From: Geomesophilobacter sediminis
GTDB taxonomy: Bacteria; Desulfobacterota; Desulfuromonadia; Geobacterales; Geobacteraceae
Length of the DNA stretch: 64,000 nt
Assembly: GCF_016458275.1 (NCBI RefSeq)
Contig: NZ_JAEMHM010000001.1
Span: 372,001 to 436,000, forward strand
Direction: 5' to 3'
Shown here: piece after piece, positions 40,541 to 47,794 of the stretch
Position numbering within the stretch: the stretch's first letter is position 1
Layout of the letters: every line of letters begins with the position of its first letter
Notes under the pieces: model-generated
Databases searched by the model: none
What the model was told of the DNA's origin: nothing
The model's input: only the letters and a program-made list of their open reading frames with translations
Position numbers and translations under genes: made by a program

Positions 40541-41082
40541 GCCGCCACCCCCGTTTCATCGATGCAGAGAATCAGCACCCGTTTGGGGCCGTGCACGCCG
40601 ATGGTCAGCACCCGCTCGATGTCCGCGGTGCGGCTGGGGCCGGTGATGAAGGCGATGTATCTGCTTTTACGCGGGTCGATCTTCGATAAAAGCGCCAGCT
40701 TGTCGGAGAGGATGGTCCCGCTGCGCAGGATGGCGACGTGCAATTCGGTGAGGGAGGAGACGAGCCGCTGTTCCGGCGCGCTCTGGTCCTGGACCAGGGT
40801 GCCGGTGTCGGCCAGGGCCCAGTCGACCTCGCTGATACCGATCCGAGCCCCGGCGGCGGCCTCACGGGTGACCGCTCCCGTTATCCCCGGGAGGGAAAGA
40901 AGGACCTTTCCCGCTCCGTCGCGCAACGCTCCCGGAGCCCAGACCGCTACCGGCCCGCCGGCTTGGGCCGTCCCCTCGGTCTTCAACAGGGCACGGAGAA
41001 ATTCCAGCGCCTCCGTCTCCCGGGCAAAACGATGCACCTCGGCGCCCACTCCTTCAGCCTTGGCCTTGAATTGCTCGTACAT
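40537..41082 (-). CDS. lutC: LutC-type lactate utilisation protein (LUD domain)
   Basis: A 181-residue LUD-domain protein. The signature is ISEVDWALADTGTLVQDQSAPEQRLVSSLTELHVAIL, corresponding to the C-terminal nucleophile-like and ligand-contacting region of LutC/YkgG; IAFITGPSRTADIERVLTIGVHGPKRV is the well-conserved ending. It is needed with LutA/LutB for L-lactate oxidation and likely assembles with LdhH. The start at 41082 (AAGGAG five bases upstream) was chosen over the longer frame, which would extend back into the promoter region. Its last codon overlaps the ATG of ldhH by four bases, so the two subunits are translated together. Confidence 0.92.
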   Translation of the reverse strand: MYEQFKAKAEGVGAEVHRFARETEALEFLRALLKTEGTAQAGGPVAVWAPGALRDGAGKVLLSLPGITGAVTREAAAGARIGISEVDWALADTGTLVQDQSAPEQRLVSSLTELHVAILRSGTILSDKLALLSKIDPRKSRYIAFITGPSRTADIERVLTIGVHGPKRVLILCIDETGVAA

Positions 41083-41253
41083 CTCTCTCTCCTTACTCAC
41101 GTGTAGTGCGGTGTTGCGTTTGGTTGCTGCAGGTAGCGGGGAAGGCGGTCGGGAGGTTAGCCCGCTGCAGCGTATCTCTGCAAGAGGAAAAAACGTTTTA
41201 GTTCTCGATGTGGTGCGGGGGTGCCGTGACAAGGGGCTCGGTAGCGCAGGGGT

Positions 41254-41294
41254 GGTATTAATTAAGCAAATGATAATACCATCAGACAGCTGTC
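41254..41294. promoter_or_regulatory. Inverted repeats in the divergent lactate intergenic region
   Basis: GGTATTA (41254-41260) and TAATACC (41274-41280) are a 7-bp perfect inverted repeat; GACAGCTGTC (41285-41294) is a 10-bp palindrome. They lie on the side of the leftward lutC-ldhH promoter. On the minus strand TATTAT (41278-41273) could be its -10 box. Which protein binds is not known. Confidence 0.45.
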
Positions 41295-41351
41295 ACATTA
41301 GCCAATAAAACGCTGCTCGTAAAGGGTTTTTTGTTGGTGTGACAAAAAAGA

Positions 41352-41391
41352 TTGACACGTTTATGGAAAATTTGGTAATTGGTCTTACCAA
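41352..41391 (+). promoter_or_regulatory. lctP promoter with GntR/FadR-type operator
   Basis: TTGACA (41352-41357), 17-base spacer, GTAATT (41375-41380), and then the palindrome TTGGTCTTACCAA (41379-41391), which overlaps the -10 box and the start site. The TTGGT-N3-ACCAA form is that of LldR/PdhR-type operators of the FadR subfamily. The gene for such a regulator is at the end of the same operon (46592). Repression relieved by lactate is the natural inference. Confidence 0.7.
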
Positions 41392-41536
41392 AAGTTAAAA
41401 CGTCGGTTTGACGCCGACGGCCGCGGCAACCGCTGTGCCTCCCAAGACCCGGCACCGGGAAAACGGTGCCCAAAAATACTCCCGACGGGTGGTCCCCGTC
41501 TCTCAATATCAAGGTCAAACAAAGAGGAGAAGTGTC

Positions 41537-43576
41537 ATGCCGTGGATTCAAACCTATACCCCCGTTGGGGGGAGCCTGGGCATTTCGGCGCTGGTCGCCG
41601 CAATCCCCCTGGTCGTCATTTTTGTCTCCCTCGCCGTGTTGAAGATGAAGGCCCACAAGGCCGGCCCGCTGGCGGTAGCCGTTGCCGTAGCGATTGCCAT
41701 CCTGATCTGGCAGATGCCGGTCAAGCTCGCCGCCCTCGCCACCTTCCACGGTGCCGCATTCGGCATCTTCCCCGTCTTCTATATCGTCGTAACCACCCTT
41801 CTTCTCTACAACATCACCGTGAAGGGAGGACAGTTCGAGATCATCCGTGCCTCCCTCGCCGGCCTTACCGGCGACCGCCGACTCCAGGCCCTGCTGATCG
41901 CCTTCTGCTTCGGTGCCTTCATCGAAGGGGCCGCCGGGTTCGGCACCCCGGTCGCCATCGCCGGCGCCACGCTGGTCGGCCTCGGTTTCCGTCCCTTCTA
42001 TGCCGCGAGCGTCTGCCTCATCGCCAACACCGCGCCGGTCGCCTTCGGCGCCATCGGGATCCCGGTCGTCGCCCTCGCCGGGGTCATGGGGTACAACGAC
42101 GCCGGTCTCATGAAGCTCTCCACCATGGTCGGCCGCCAGCTTCCCTTCGTCTCCGCCTTCATTCCCTTCTACGTCATCATGATCATGTGCGGCTGGAAGA
42201 AGACCATCGAGGTCCTTCCGGCCATCGTCGTCTGCGGCGGTACCTTCGCCCTGTCACAGTGGGCGTGCGCGAGCTTTCTCGGCCCTTACCTGCCGGACAT
42301 CGTCGCTTCCCTGACGACCCTCGCCGCCCTGGTGATCCTGCTCAAGGTATGGCAACCCAAAACGATCTGGACCTTCGACCACGAGCCCGACATCACCGAG
42401 GCCGAAAGCCACGCCTACACCGGCGCTGAAGTCTTCCGCGCCTGGGCTCCCTACCTGGTGCTCACCATCATGGTTCTGGTCTGGGGGATTCCGTCGCTCA
42501 AGGATTCTCTGGACAAGAGCAAGATCGTGATTCCGATCGCCGGGCTCGACAATGCCATCGCCAAGAAGGTGCTGAAGCCGGAGGAAGGGATCAAGAAAGC
42601 GACTGCCGTCAAAGGCGAGATCGACAAACAGCTGGCACTGCTCCAAAACGCTGCCGATCAGGCGGCGGTGGTCCCCGCCGCTGCGGAAAACGCTGCCACC
42701 GGTGGCGCAGTAGCCCACGCCGCCGAACCTGCCAAAGCCCCCGCAGCGACCAAGGACGGAGTGGTGGTCGCCCTCACCGCGCTCAAAGGGTTGGAAGACA
42801 AGCTGATCGCCGTCGACCAGGCCCTGACCGACAAGGCCCCGGTCCTCACCTCCGAGCGGCTCGCCGCCTTCGACGCCATCGAGAAAAAGCAGAAGGACGT
42901 GCAGAAGCTCGCCAAGGAACTGACCAGCGCGAAGGTGCTCACCAAGGACCAGTTCAAGGCGCTGGATAAGGCGGTTTCGGACCAGCTGCCGGCGAAGGTA
43001 GCCGCCAAGTTCACCTTCAACTACCTGTCTGCCGCCGGAACTGCGATCCTGATCGCGGCGATCATCTCCGCACTGATCTGCGGGGTGGGCGTGGGGGAAT
43101 TTTTCCAGGTCCTGGGCAAAACCCTGTACGATATGCGCTACCCGGCGGTCACCGTCGCCTCGGTGGTCGGTCTCGCCTTCGTCATGAACGCAAGCGGCAT
43201 GACCACCAGCCTCGGGCTCGCCTTCACCAAGGCGGGAGTTTTCTTCCCGTTCCTCTCTCCCTTCCTCGGGATGCTCGGCGTCTTCCTGACCGGTTCGGAC
43301 ACCTCCAGTAACGTCCTCTTCGGCGGGTTGCAGAAGGTGACCGCGGAGCAGCTCGGGCTGAATCCGCTTTTGACCGGCGCCGCCAATACCAGCGGCGGGG
43401 TCATGGGCAAGATGATCTCCCCGCAGTCGATCGCCGTCGCCTGTGCCGCTACCGGGCTGGTCGGCGAGGAGGGGAACCTCTTCCGCTTCACGGTAAAGCA
43501 CGCCCTGTTCCTCACCACGGTGATGGGGGTGATCATCGCCCTGCAGGCGTATGTATTCCCGGGGATCGTGCCCTAG
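41537..43576 (+). CDS. lctP: L-lactate permease with enlarged central loop
   Basis: A 679-residue inner-membrane lactate permease (LldP/LctP family). Hallmark blocks are FCFGAFIEGAAGFGTPVAIAGATLVGLGF, NTAPVAFGAIGIPV and the C-terminal TGSDTSSNVLFGGLQKVTAEQLGL. The usual length is about 550 residues. The difference lies between residues ~340 and ~490: a hydrophilic, Ala/Lys-rich, probably coiled-coil insert (KGLEDKLIAVDQAL, KKQKDVQKLAKELTSAKVL) in the loop before FNYLSAAGTAILIAAII. It should import lactate or glycolate with protons. Start at 41537 chosen by GAGGAG. It begins the operon lctP-glcD-glcF-gntR and sits behind a GntR-type operator. The insert has no known function. Confidence 0.94.
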   Translation: MPWIQTYTPVGGSLGISALVAAIPLVVIFVSLAVLKMKAHKAGPLAVAVAVAIAILIWQMPVKLAALATFHGAAFGIFPVFYIVVTTLLLYNITVKGGQFEIIRASLAGLTGDRRLQALLIAFCFGAFIEGAAGFGTPVAIAGATLVGLGFRPFYAASVCLIANTAPVAFGAIGIPVVALAGVMGYNDAGLMKLSTMVGRQLPFVSAFIPFYVIMIMCGWKKTIEVLPAIVVCGGTFALSQWACASFLGPYLPDIVASLTTLAALVILLKVWQPKTIWTFDHEPDITEAESHAYTGAEVFRAWAPYLVLTIMVLVWGIPSLKDSLDKSKIVIPIAGLDNAIAKKVLKPEEGIKKATAVKGEIDKQLALLQNAADQAAVVPAAAENAATGGAVAHAAEPAKAPAATKDGVVVALTALKGLEDKLIAVDQALTDKAPVLTSERLAAFDAIEKKQKDVQKLAKELTSAKVLTKDQFKALDKAVSDQLPAKVAAKFTFNYLSAAGTAILIAAIISALICGVGVGEFFQVLGKTLYDMRYPAVTVASVVGLAFVMNASGMTTSLGLAFTKAGVFFPFLSPFLGMLGVFLTGSDTSSNVLFGGLQKVTAEQLGLNPLLTGAANTSGGVMGKMISPQSIAVACAATGLVGEEGNLFRFTVKHALFLTTVMGVIIALQAYVFPGIVP

Positions 43577-43586
43577 TGTCTGCTTA

Positions 43587-43628
43587 GGATCCGACTGATC
43601 GGTCCGATCCGACCGATCAGTCGGATCC
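43587..43628. repeat. Perfect palindrome with 18-bp arms between lctP and glcD
   Basis: GGATCCGACTGATCGGTC (43587-43604), 6-base loop, and the exact reverse complement (43611-43628). There is no T tract, so it is not a classical terminator. It may stabilise the upstream mRNA end or partly stop polymerase between the permease and the dehydrogenase genes. The inner part repeats the unit CGATC/GATCCG. Confidence 0.85.
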
Positions 43629-43642
43629 AATTCGAGGAAATC

Positions 43643-45016
43643 ATGGACAAACAGTTGATCAAATCCCTGGCGCAGGTCGTCGGGGAGCAATACACCCTGG
43701 CGGACAGGGAATCGCTCGCCTGCTACGGCTACGACTCCACCCCGGAACTGGAAAGCCGGCCGGGGGTGGTGGTCCTCCCCGGAAACCAGGAGGAAATCGG
43801 CAAGGTGCTGGCGCTTTGCCACGGCGCCGGAGTCCGCGTCACCCCCCGCGGCTCGGGGACCAACCTCTCCGGCGGCTCGATCTCCTTTGACGGCGGCGTC
43901 ATCCTCCAGACCAGCCGGCTGAACCGCATCATCGAGATCGACGAGGAAAATTTGACCGCCACGGTGGAGCCGGGGGTGGTGACCAGCGCCCTGCACCGGG
44001 AGGTCGAAGCCAAGGGGCTCTTCTATCCCCCCGACCCGGGGAGCATGAACATCTCCACCATGGGAGGGAACGTCGCCGAGAATTCCGGGGGGCTGCGCGG
44101 ACTGAAGTACGGCGTCACCGCCGACTACGTGATGGGGCTCAAGACCTTTCTTGCCGACGGGGAGCTTCTGAAGACCGGCGGGAAGGTGGTGAAGGACGTC
44201 GCGGGGTACAACCTGAACCAGCTCCTGGTCTCCTCCGAGGGGACCCTGGGGGTGTTCAGCGAAATTACCGTCAAGCTGATCCCCAAGCCGCAATGCAAGA
44301 AGACCATGCTGGTGCATTTTCCCCAGCTGGAGCAGGCGGCGCTGACCGTCTCCCAAATCATCGCGGCGCGGATCATCCCGGCTACCCTGGAGTTTTTGGA
44401 CCGGGTCACCATCAAGTGCGTCGAGGATTACGCCCACGTCGGTCTGCCGCTCGACGTCGATGCGGTGCTTTTGATCGAGGTGGACGGACATCCGGCCGTG
44501 GTCGAGGAGGAGGCCGCCGGCATCCGGGCCATCTGCGAGCGCCAGGGGTGTTCCTTCTTCCAGACCGCGGCAACGGCCGATGAGGCGCTCAAACTCGCCA
44601 CGGCACGGCGCGTCGCCCTCTCCGCCCTGGCCCGGCTGCGGCCGACCACGATCCTGGAGGACGCCACCGTGCCGAGAAGTGCCATCGCGCCCATGGTGAA
44701 GCTCATCCAGGAAACCGCCAGGAAATACGATCTCACCATCGGCACGTTCGGCCATGCCGGCGACGGCAACCTGCATCCCACCTGCCTCACCGACGAACGG
44801 AACCGCGACGAGATCGAGCGGGCCCATCGCGCCTTCGCGGAGATCTTCGAGGCAACCATCGCCATGGGAGGGACCATCACCGGCGAGCACGGGGTAGGGG
44901 TGGCCAAGAAGAAGTACCTCCCCCTTCTGGTCGGCAACGCAGGGCTTCGCGTAATGCGCGGCATCAAAGGGGCGCTCGACCCCAACGGCATCCTTAACCC
45001 GGGGAAGATCTTTTAG
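43643..45016 (+). CDS. glcD: FAD-linked D-lactate / glycolate dehydrogenase
   Basis: A 457-residue flavoprotein of the GlcD/D-lactate dehydrogenase type (FAD-binding type 4 plus FAD-oxidase C domain). The FAD-binding segments RPGVVVLPGNQEEIGKVLALC, TPRGSGTNLSGGS and NSGGLRGLKYGVTADYVMGL are clear. The C-terminal block is EHGVGVAKKKYLPLLVG and GALDPNGILNPGKIF. It oxidises D-lactate or glycolate and passes electrons to the Fe-S partner encoded next (glcF). The two substrates cannot be told apart by sequence; the link to a lactate permease and a lactate-type regulator favours D-lactate. Ribosome binding site GAGGAAATC before ATG. Confidence 0.93.
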   Translation: MDKQLIKSLAQVVGEQYTLADRESLACYGYDSTPELESRPGVVVLPGNQEEIGKVLALCHGAGVRVTPRGSGTNLSGGSISFDGGVILQTSRLNRIIEIDEENLTATVEPGVVTSALHREVEAKGLFYPPDPGSMNISTMGGNVAENSGGLRGLKYGVTADYVMGLKTFLADGELLKTGGKVVKDVAGYNLNQLLVSSEGTLGVFSEITVKLIPKPQCKKTMLVHFPQLEQAALTVSQIIAARIIPATLEFLDRVTIKCVEDYAHVGLPLDVDAVLLIEVDGHPAVVEEEAAGIRAICERQGCSFFQTAATADEALKLATARRVALSALARLRPTTILEDATVPRSAIAPMVKLIQETARKYDLTIGTFGHAGDGNLHPTCLTDERNRDEIERAHRAFAEIFEATIAMGGTITGEHGVGVAKKKYLPLLVGNAGLRVMRGIKGALDPNGILNPGKIF

Positions 45017-45077
45017 CGGAGACCTTGGTTTCCTGCCCCTTCTAATTTGCTGTCCCTGGGGATTCACCAGTGCTGAT

Positions 45078-45240
45078 CGCGCCGGGAATGGCGCTCCCAC
45101 AGGGGGGGTGCTTCCACAATCATAGTCGCTGGCGTGGGGTTCCCTCCCCTTCAAGGTCGCGCGCGACAGCGCGAGCTTGCGACGGACCGGGTGAGGATGG
45201 GGTTCAAGACCGAAATCGCGACAGGAATGTCGCTCCTACA
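45078..45240. repeat. Two REP-like repeats (family A) around one family C repeat
   Basis: 45078-45100 (CGCGCCGGGAATGGCGCTCC), 45138-45202 (family C, GCGCGCGACAGCGCGAG... GGGTGAGGATGGGG) and 45214-45240 (ATCGCGACAGGAATGTCGCT). They fill the 284-base gap between glcD and glcF. An open frame runs through all of them into glcF and is not likely to be translated. Confidence 0.8.
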
Positions 45241-45300
45241 GCGGAGGGCAGGGATATCCGGATTCATCTGCCGGTGTCTCAGCTGCCTTCGGAGGCAAGC

Positions 45301-46548
45301 GTGGAGTTCGTAAAACTGATCAATTGCATGCGCTGCGGGATGTGCCTGCCGCAGTGCCCCACCTATAAAGAGACCTTTCTGGAGACCGCGTCGCCGCGGG
45401 GCCGGGTGGCCCTGGTGCGCAAGTTCGAGGAGGGAGAGCTCGAGGTGAGTGAGAAGCTCCTGGAATATCTTTCGCTCTGCCTCGACTGCCAGGCCTGCGC
45501 CTCGGCCTGCCCCTGCGGGGTGAACGCCGGCGAGCTGGTGGCGGAGTTCCGCTGCGAGCGGAAATCGGAGCAGGGGCTGGGGACCATGGAGTCGCTGGTT
45601 TTGCGCAAGCTCCTGCCGCACCCGGACCGGCTGGAGGCCGCGACCGCGCCGCTGCGCCTCTACCAGGCGAGCGGGCTGCAAAAGACGGTGCGCGCCTTGG
45701 GACTGCTCAAGATGTTCCCGTCCTCGCTGCAGCGGATGGAAGGGCTCCTTCCGGCGCTTCCGAAAGCCCCGCTGCGCCAGACCATCGAGGAGGTGACGCC
45801 GGCCCGGGGCACGGAAAAAGGGACGGTCGGCTTTTTCCTCGGCTGCGTCATGAGCCTCATCTTCAGCGAGGCGAGCCTCGCCACCGTTGCGCTTTTATCC
45901 GCGGTCGGCTACCGGGTGATCACCCCGAAAACCCAGAAGTGCTGCGGCGCCCCGAACATGCTCGGCCACGACATGGACGGGCTCAAGGACGCGGCCCGCT
46001 TCAACACCGATCTCTTCAACTCCTTCGAGGTCGACACCGTGGTCACCGACTGCGGCGGGTGCGGCGCGGAACTCAAGAAATACGGACACCATCTGGCCGG
46101 CGATCCGGAGGCGGAGCGGTTCAGCTCCAAGATCCGCGACATCTCCCAGATCCTCGCTGCCGAAAGTGAAACGCTGCAGACGATGCTCAAACCGCTCCCG
46201 GTCGCCGTCACCTACCATGACGCGTGCCACATCGCCCACTGCCAGGGGATCCGGAGCGAACCCCGGCAGCTGCTCGGCCTCATCCCGCAGCTCGACTACC
46301 GCGAGCTTCCGGAGGCCGACGCCTGCTGCGGCTCCGCCGGGACCTACAACATCGAGAAGCCGGAGATGTCGGACCGGGTCCTTTCCCGCAAGGTGGAGAA
46401 CATCCGCAAGACCGGCGCCCAGTACCTGGTCACCGGCAACCCCGGATGTCTTTTGCAGCTCAAGAAAGCGCTTTCGGAACAGCTCCCCGAGGTGAAGGTG
46501 ATTCATCTCACCGAACTGCTGCAGATGAGCGTTGACGGCAGGTACTGA
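45301..46548 (+). CDS. glcF: Fe-S subunit of the D-lactate / glycolate dehydrogenase
   Basis: A 415-residue protein that takes electrons from GlcD to quinone or a cytochrome. Two [4Fe-4S] motifs near the N-terminus are CMRCGMCLPQCP and CLDCQACASACP. Two CCG domains follow: KCCGAPNMLGHDMDG and CCGSAGTYNIEKPEMS, with GNPGCLLQLKKAL between CCG2 and the end, as in GlcF. The GTG start at 45301 is five bases after GGAGG. The open frame runs 231 bases further upstream, but only through repeat DNA, so the longer version is rejected. It is followed by the regulator gene after 43 bases. The operon order permease-dehydrogenase-Fe-S-regulator is common for lactate use. Confidence 0.92.
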   Translation: MEFVKLINCMRCGMCLPQCPTYKETFLETASPRGRVALVRKFEEGELEVSEKLLEYLSLCLDCQACASACPCGVNAGELVAEFRCERKSEQGLGTMESLVLRKLLPHPDRLEAATAPLRLYQASGLQKTVRALGLLKMFPSSLQRMEGLLPALPKAPLRQTIEEVTPARGTEKGTVGFFLGCVMSLIFSEASLATVALLSAVGYRVITPKTQKCCGAPNMLGHDMDGLKDAARFNTDLFNSFEVDTVVTDCGGCGAELKKYGHHLAGDPEAERFSSKIRDISQILAAESETLQTMLKPLPVAVTYHDACHIAHCQGIRSEPRQLLGLIPQLDYRELPEADACCGSAGTYNIEKPEMSDRVLSRKVENIRKTGAQYLVTGNPGCLLQLKKALSEQLPEVKVIHLTELLQMSVDGRY

Positions 46549-46591
46549 AACTATTGAGAAATCTTGTTGCTCTGTGGGCGCGTTATGTAGT

Positions 46592-47344
46592 ATGTCAACG
46601 CCTATGAAATTCAAACCGATCAAGCCGAAGAAGGTCTCGACCCAGATCGCCGATCAGGTCCGATCCTCCATCCTGGCAGGTGAATTCAATCCCGGAGAAA
46701 AACTCCCCCCCGAACGCGAACTGGCCGAGATGTTCGGCGTTTCCCGTCCCTCGGTGCGCGAGGCGCTCAACATGCTCGCCGCCTCCGGGCTGGTGGAGAC
46801 CCACCAGGGGGGCGGAACGGTGGTCCTTTCCCTGGTGGAAAACGTCGCCGGCACCGCGCTTTCCGAGCTGATCCGGATCGACGGCGATCGCGCCCTCGAC
46901 GTGGTCGAAGTGCGCAAGGGGATGGAGTCGTGGACCGCGTGGTACGCGGCGACGCGGGCCCTCCCCGAGGACGTGCGCAAGATCGAAGCGGTCGTGCAGG
47001 GGATGGAGGCGAACCTCAACGGGCTGAAGGGCTCCGAGGATCTCGATGCCCACTTCCACATCCTGATCGCCCGGTCCACCCATAACGTGGTCTGGTTCCA
47101 CATGATGCAGAGCATCTTCGACGCCATGCAGGAGTTCCAGCGCGACGTATGGCGCGCGGTCTACCTGACCGCCGAGGACCAGCAGCTCCTTTTCGAGCAC
47201 CACCGCCGCATCTTCGAAAAGATCCGCGACAAGGACCCGGAGGGGGCGCGCGACGCCATGCTGGAACACCTCACCTTCGCCCAGAAGCGCTGCAGCGCGT
47301 ATGTCTCCATGATGGGGGGAAGCTTGGGGCCGGCGGCAAGTTAG
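46592..47344 (+). CDS. GntR-family regulator, FadR/LldR subfamily
   Basis: About 250 residues. The N-terminal winged helix is in STQIADQVRSSILAGEFNPG followed by LPPERELAEMFGVSRPSVREALNMLAASGLVETHQGGG, the classic GntR pattern. The C-terminal FCD domain (about 100-240) has the metal-binding His/Asp set in LDAHFHILIARSTHN and FEHHRRIFEKIRDKDPEGARDAM. Its position at the end of the lactate operon, and the TTGGTCTTACCAA site on the operon promoter, make it the likely lactate-responsive repressor. The ATG at 46592 has only a weak ribosome binding site; 46604 (ATGAAATTC) is an alternative. Confidence 0.9.
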   Translation: MSTPMKFKPIKPKKVSTQIADQVRSSILAGEFNPGEKLPPERELAEMFGVSRPSVREALNMLAASGLVETHQGGGTVVLSLVENVAGTALSELIRIDGDRALDVVEVRKGMESWTAWYAATRALPEDVRKIEAVVQGMEANLNGLKGSEDLDAHFHILIARSTHNVVWFHMMQSIFDAMQEFQRDVWRAVYLTAEDQQLLFEHHRRIFEKIRDKDPEGARDAMLEHLTFAQKRCSAYVSMMGGSLGPAAS

Positions 47345-47362
47345 CTTCTCATATACCCGTAT

Positions 47363-47562
47363 GCGGGAGCGCCATTCCTGGCGCGAATCACCGACAAATC
47401 CCCCCTTTGCGCTGCGAAGGGGGGATTTCTTTTTCCGAGGTGCGAAACGGATGCCGCGTGCCGCGCCTCTACGGGGAGATGGCGGCACCCTTATGGGCGC
47501 GACATTCCTGCCGCGATGGCCACGGAGCGAACCTGTGGGAGCGCCGTTCCCGGCGCGATTAA
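47363..47562. repeat. Three REP-like repeats, family A
   Basis: 47363-47388 (GGGAGCGCCATTCCTGGCGC), 47494-47517 (variant GGGCGCGACATTCCTGCCGCG) and 47533-47562 (GTGGGAGCGCCGTTCCCGGCGC). They surround the terminator of the lactate operon and lie in a 450-base gap before aspS. Confidence 0.8.
47396..47434 (+). terminator. Terminator of the lactate operon, also a family E repeat
   Basis: AAATCCCCCCTT (47396-47407) pairs with AAGGGGGGATTT (47417-47428), followed by CTTTTT. The same C-run/G-run palindrome recurs at 61356-61396 and 61438-61474. Confidence 0.75.
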
Positions 47563-47624
47563 CGCGGAACAGGTCAGCCCTTCCCGGCGCGACCCTGTCG
47601 GGGAGGGGGCGGCCGGTTTTTCGG

Positions 47625-47653
47625 TTGATCCCCCTGAACTTTTTCGGTATAAC
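47625..47653 (+). promoter_or_regulatory. Sigma-70 promoter of aspS
   Basis: TTGATC (47625-47630), 17-base spacer, TATAAC (47648-47653). Transcription would begin about 135 bases before aspS. Confidence 0.6.
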
Positions 47654-47743
47654 GAATCGTTTCGATATTGGCATGTTTTCAGACTTGCCTGCCCTGCCGG
47701 AGATCAAGACCGGCGGCCGAAGTCACGCCATGTCGGGCCTAAC

Positions 47744-47772
47744 GTTGCACCTTGAACGTTGAACTTTGAACG
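47744..47772. repeat. Heptad repeats of TTGAAC type before aspS
   Basis: CTTGAAC, GTTGAAC and TTTGAAC follow in register with a period of seven bases, ending 23 bases before the aspS start. Same pattern as at 32100-32132 before speA. Confidence 0.6.
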
Positions 47773-47794
47773 ATTTTGATACAGGAGGCAGTAA

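Noticed and set aside
42254-45154. 966-codon minus-strand frame across lctP and glcD
   Set aside because: Shadow frame of two well-supported genes on the other strand.
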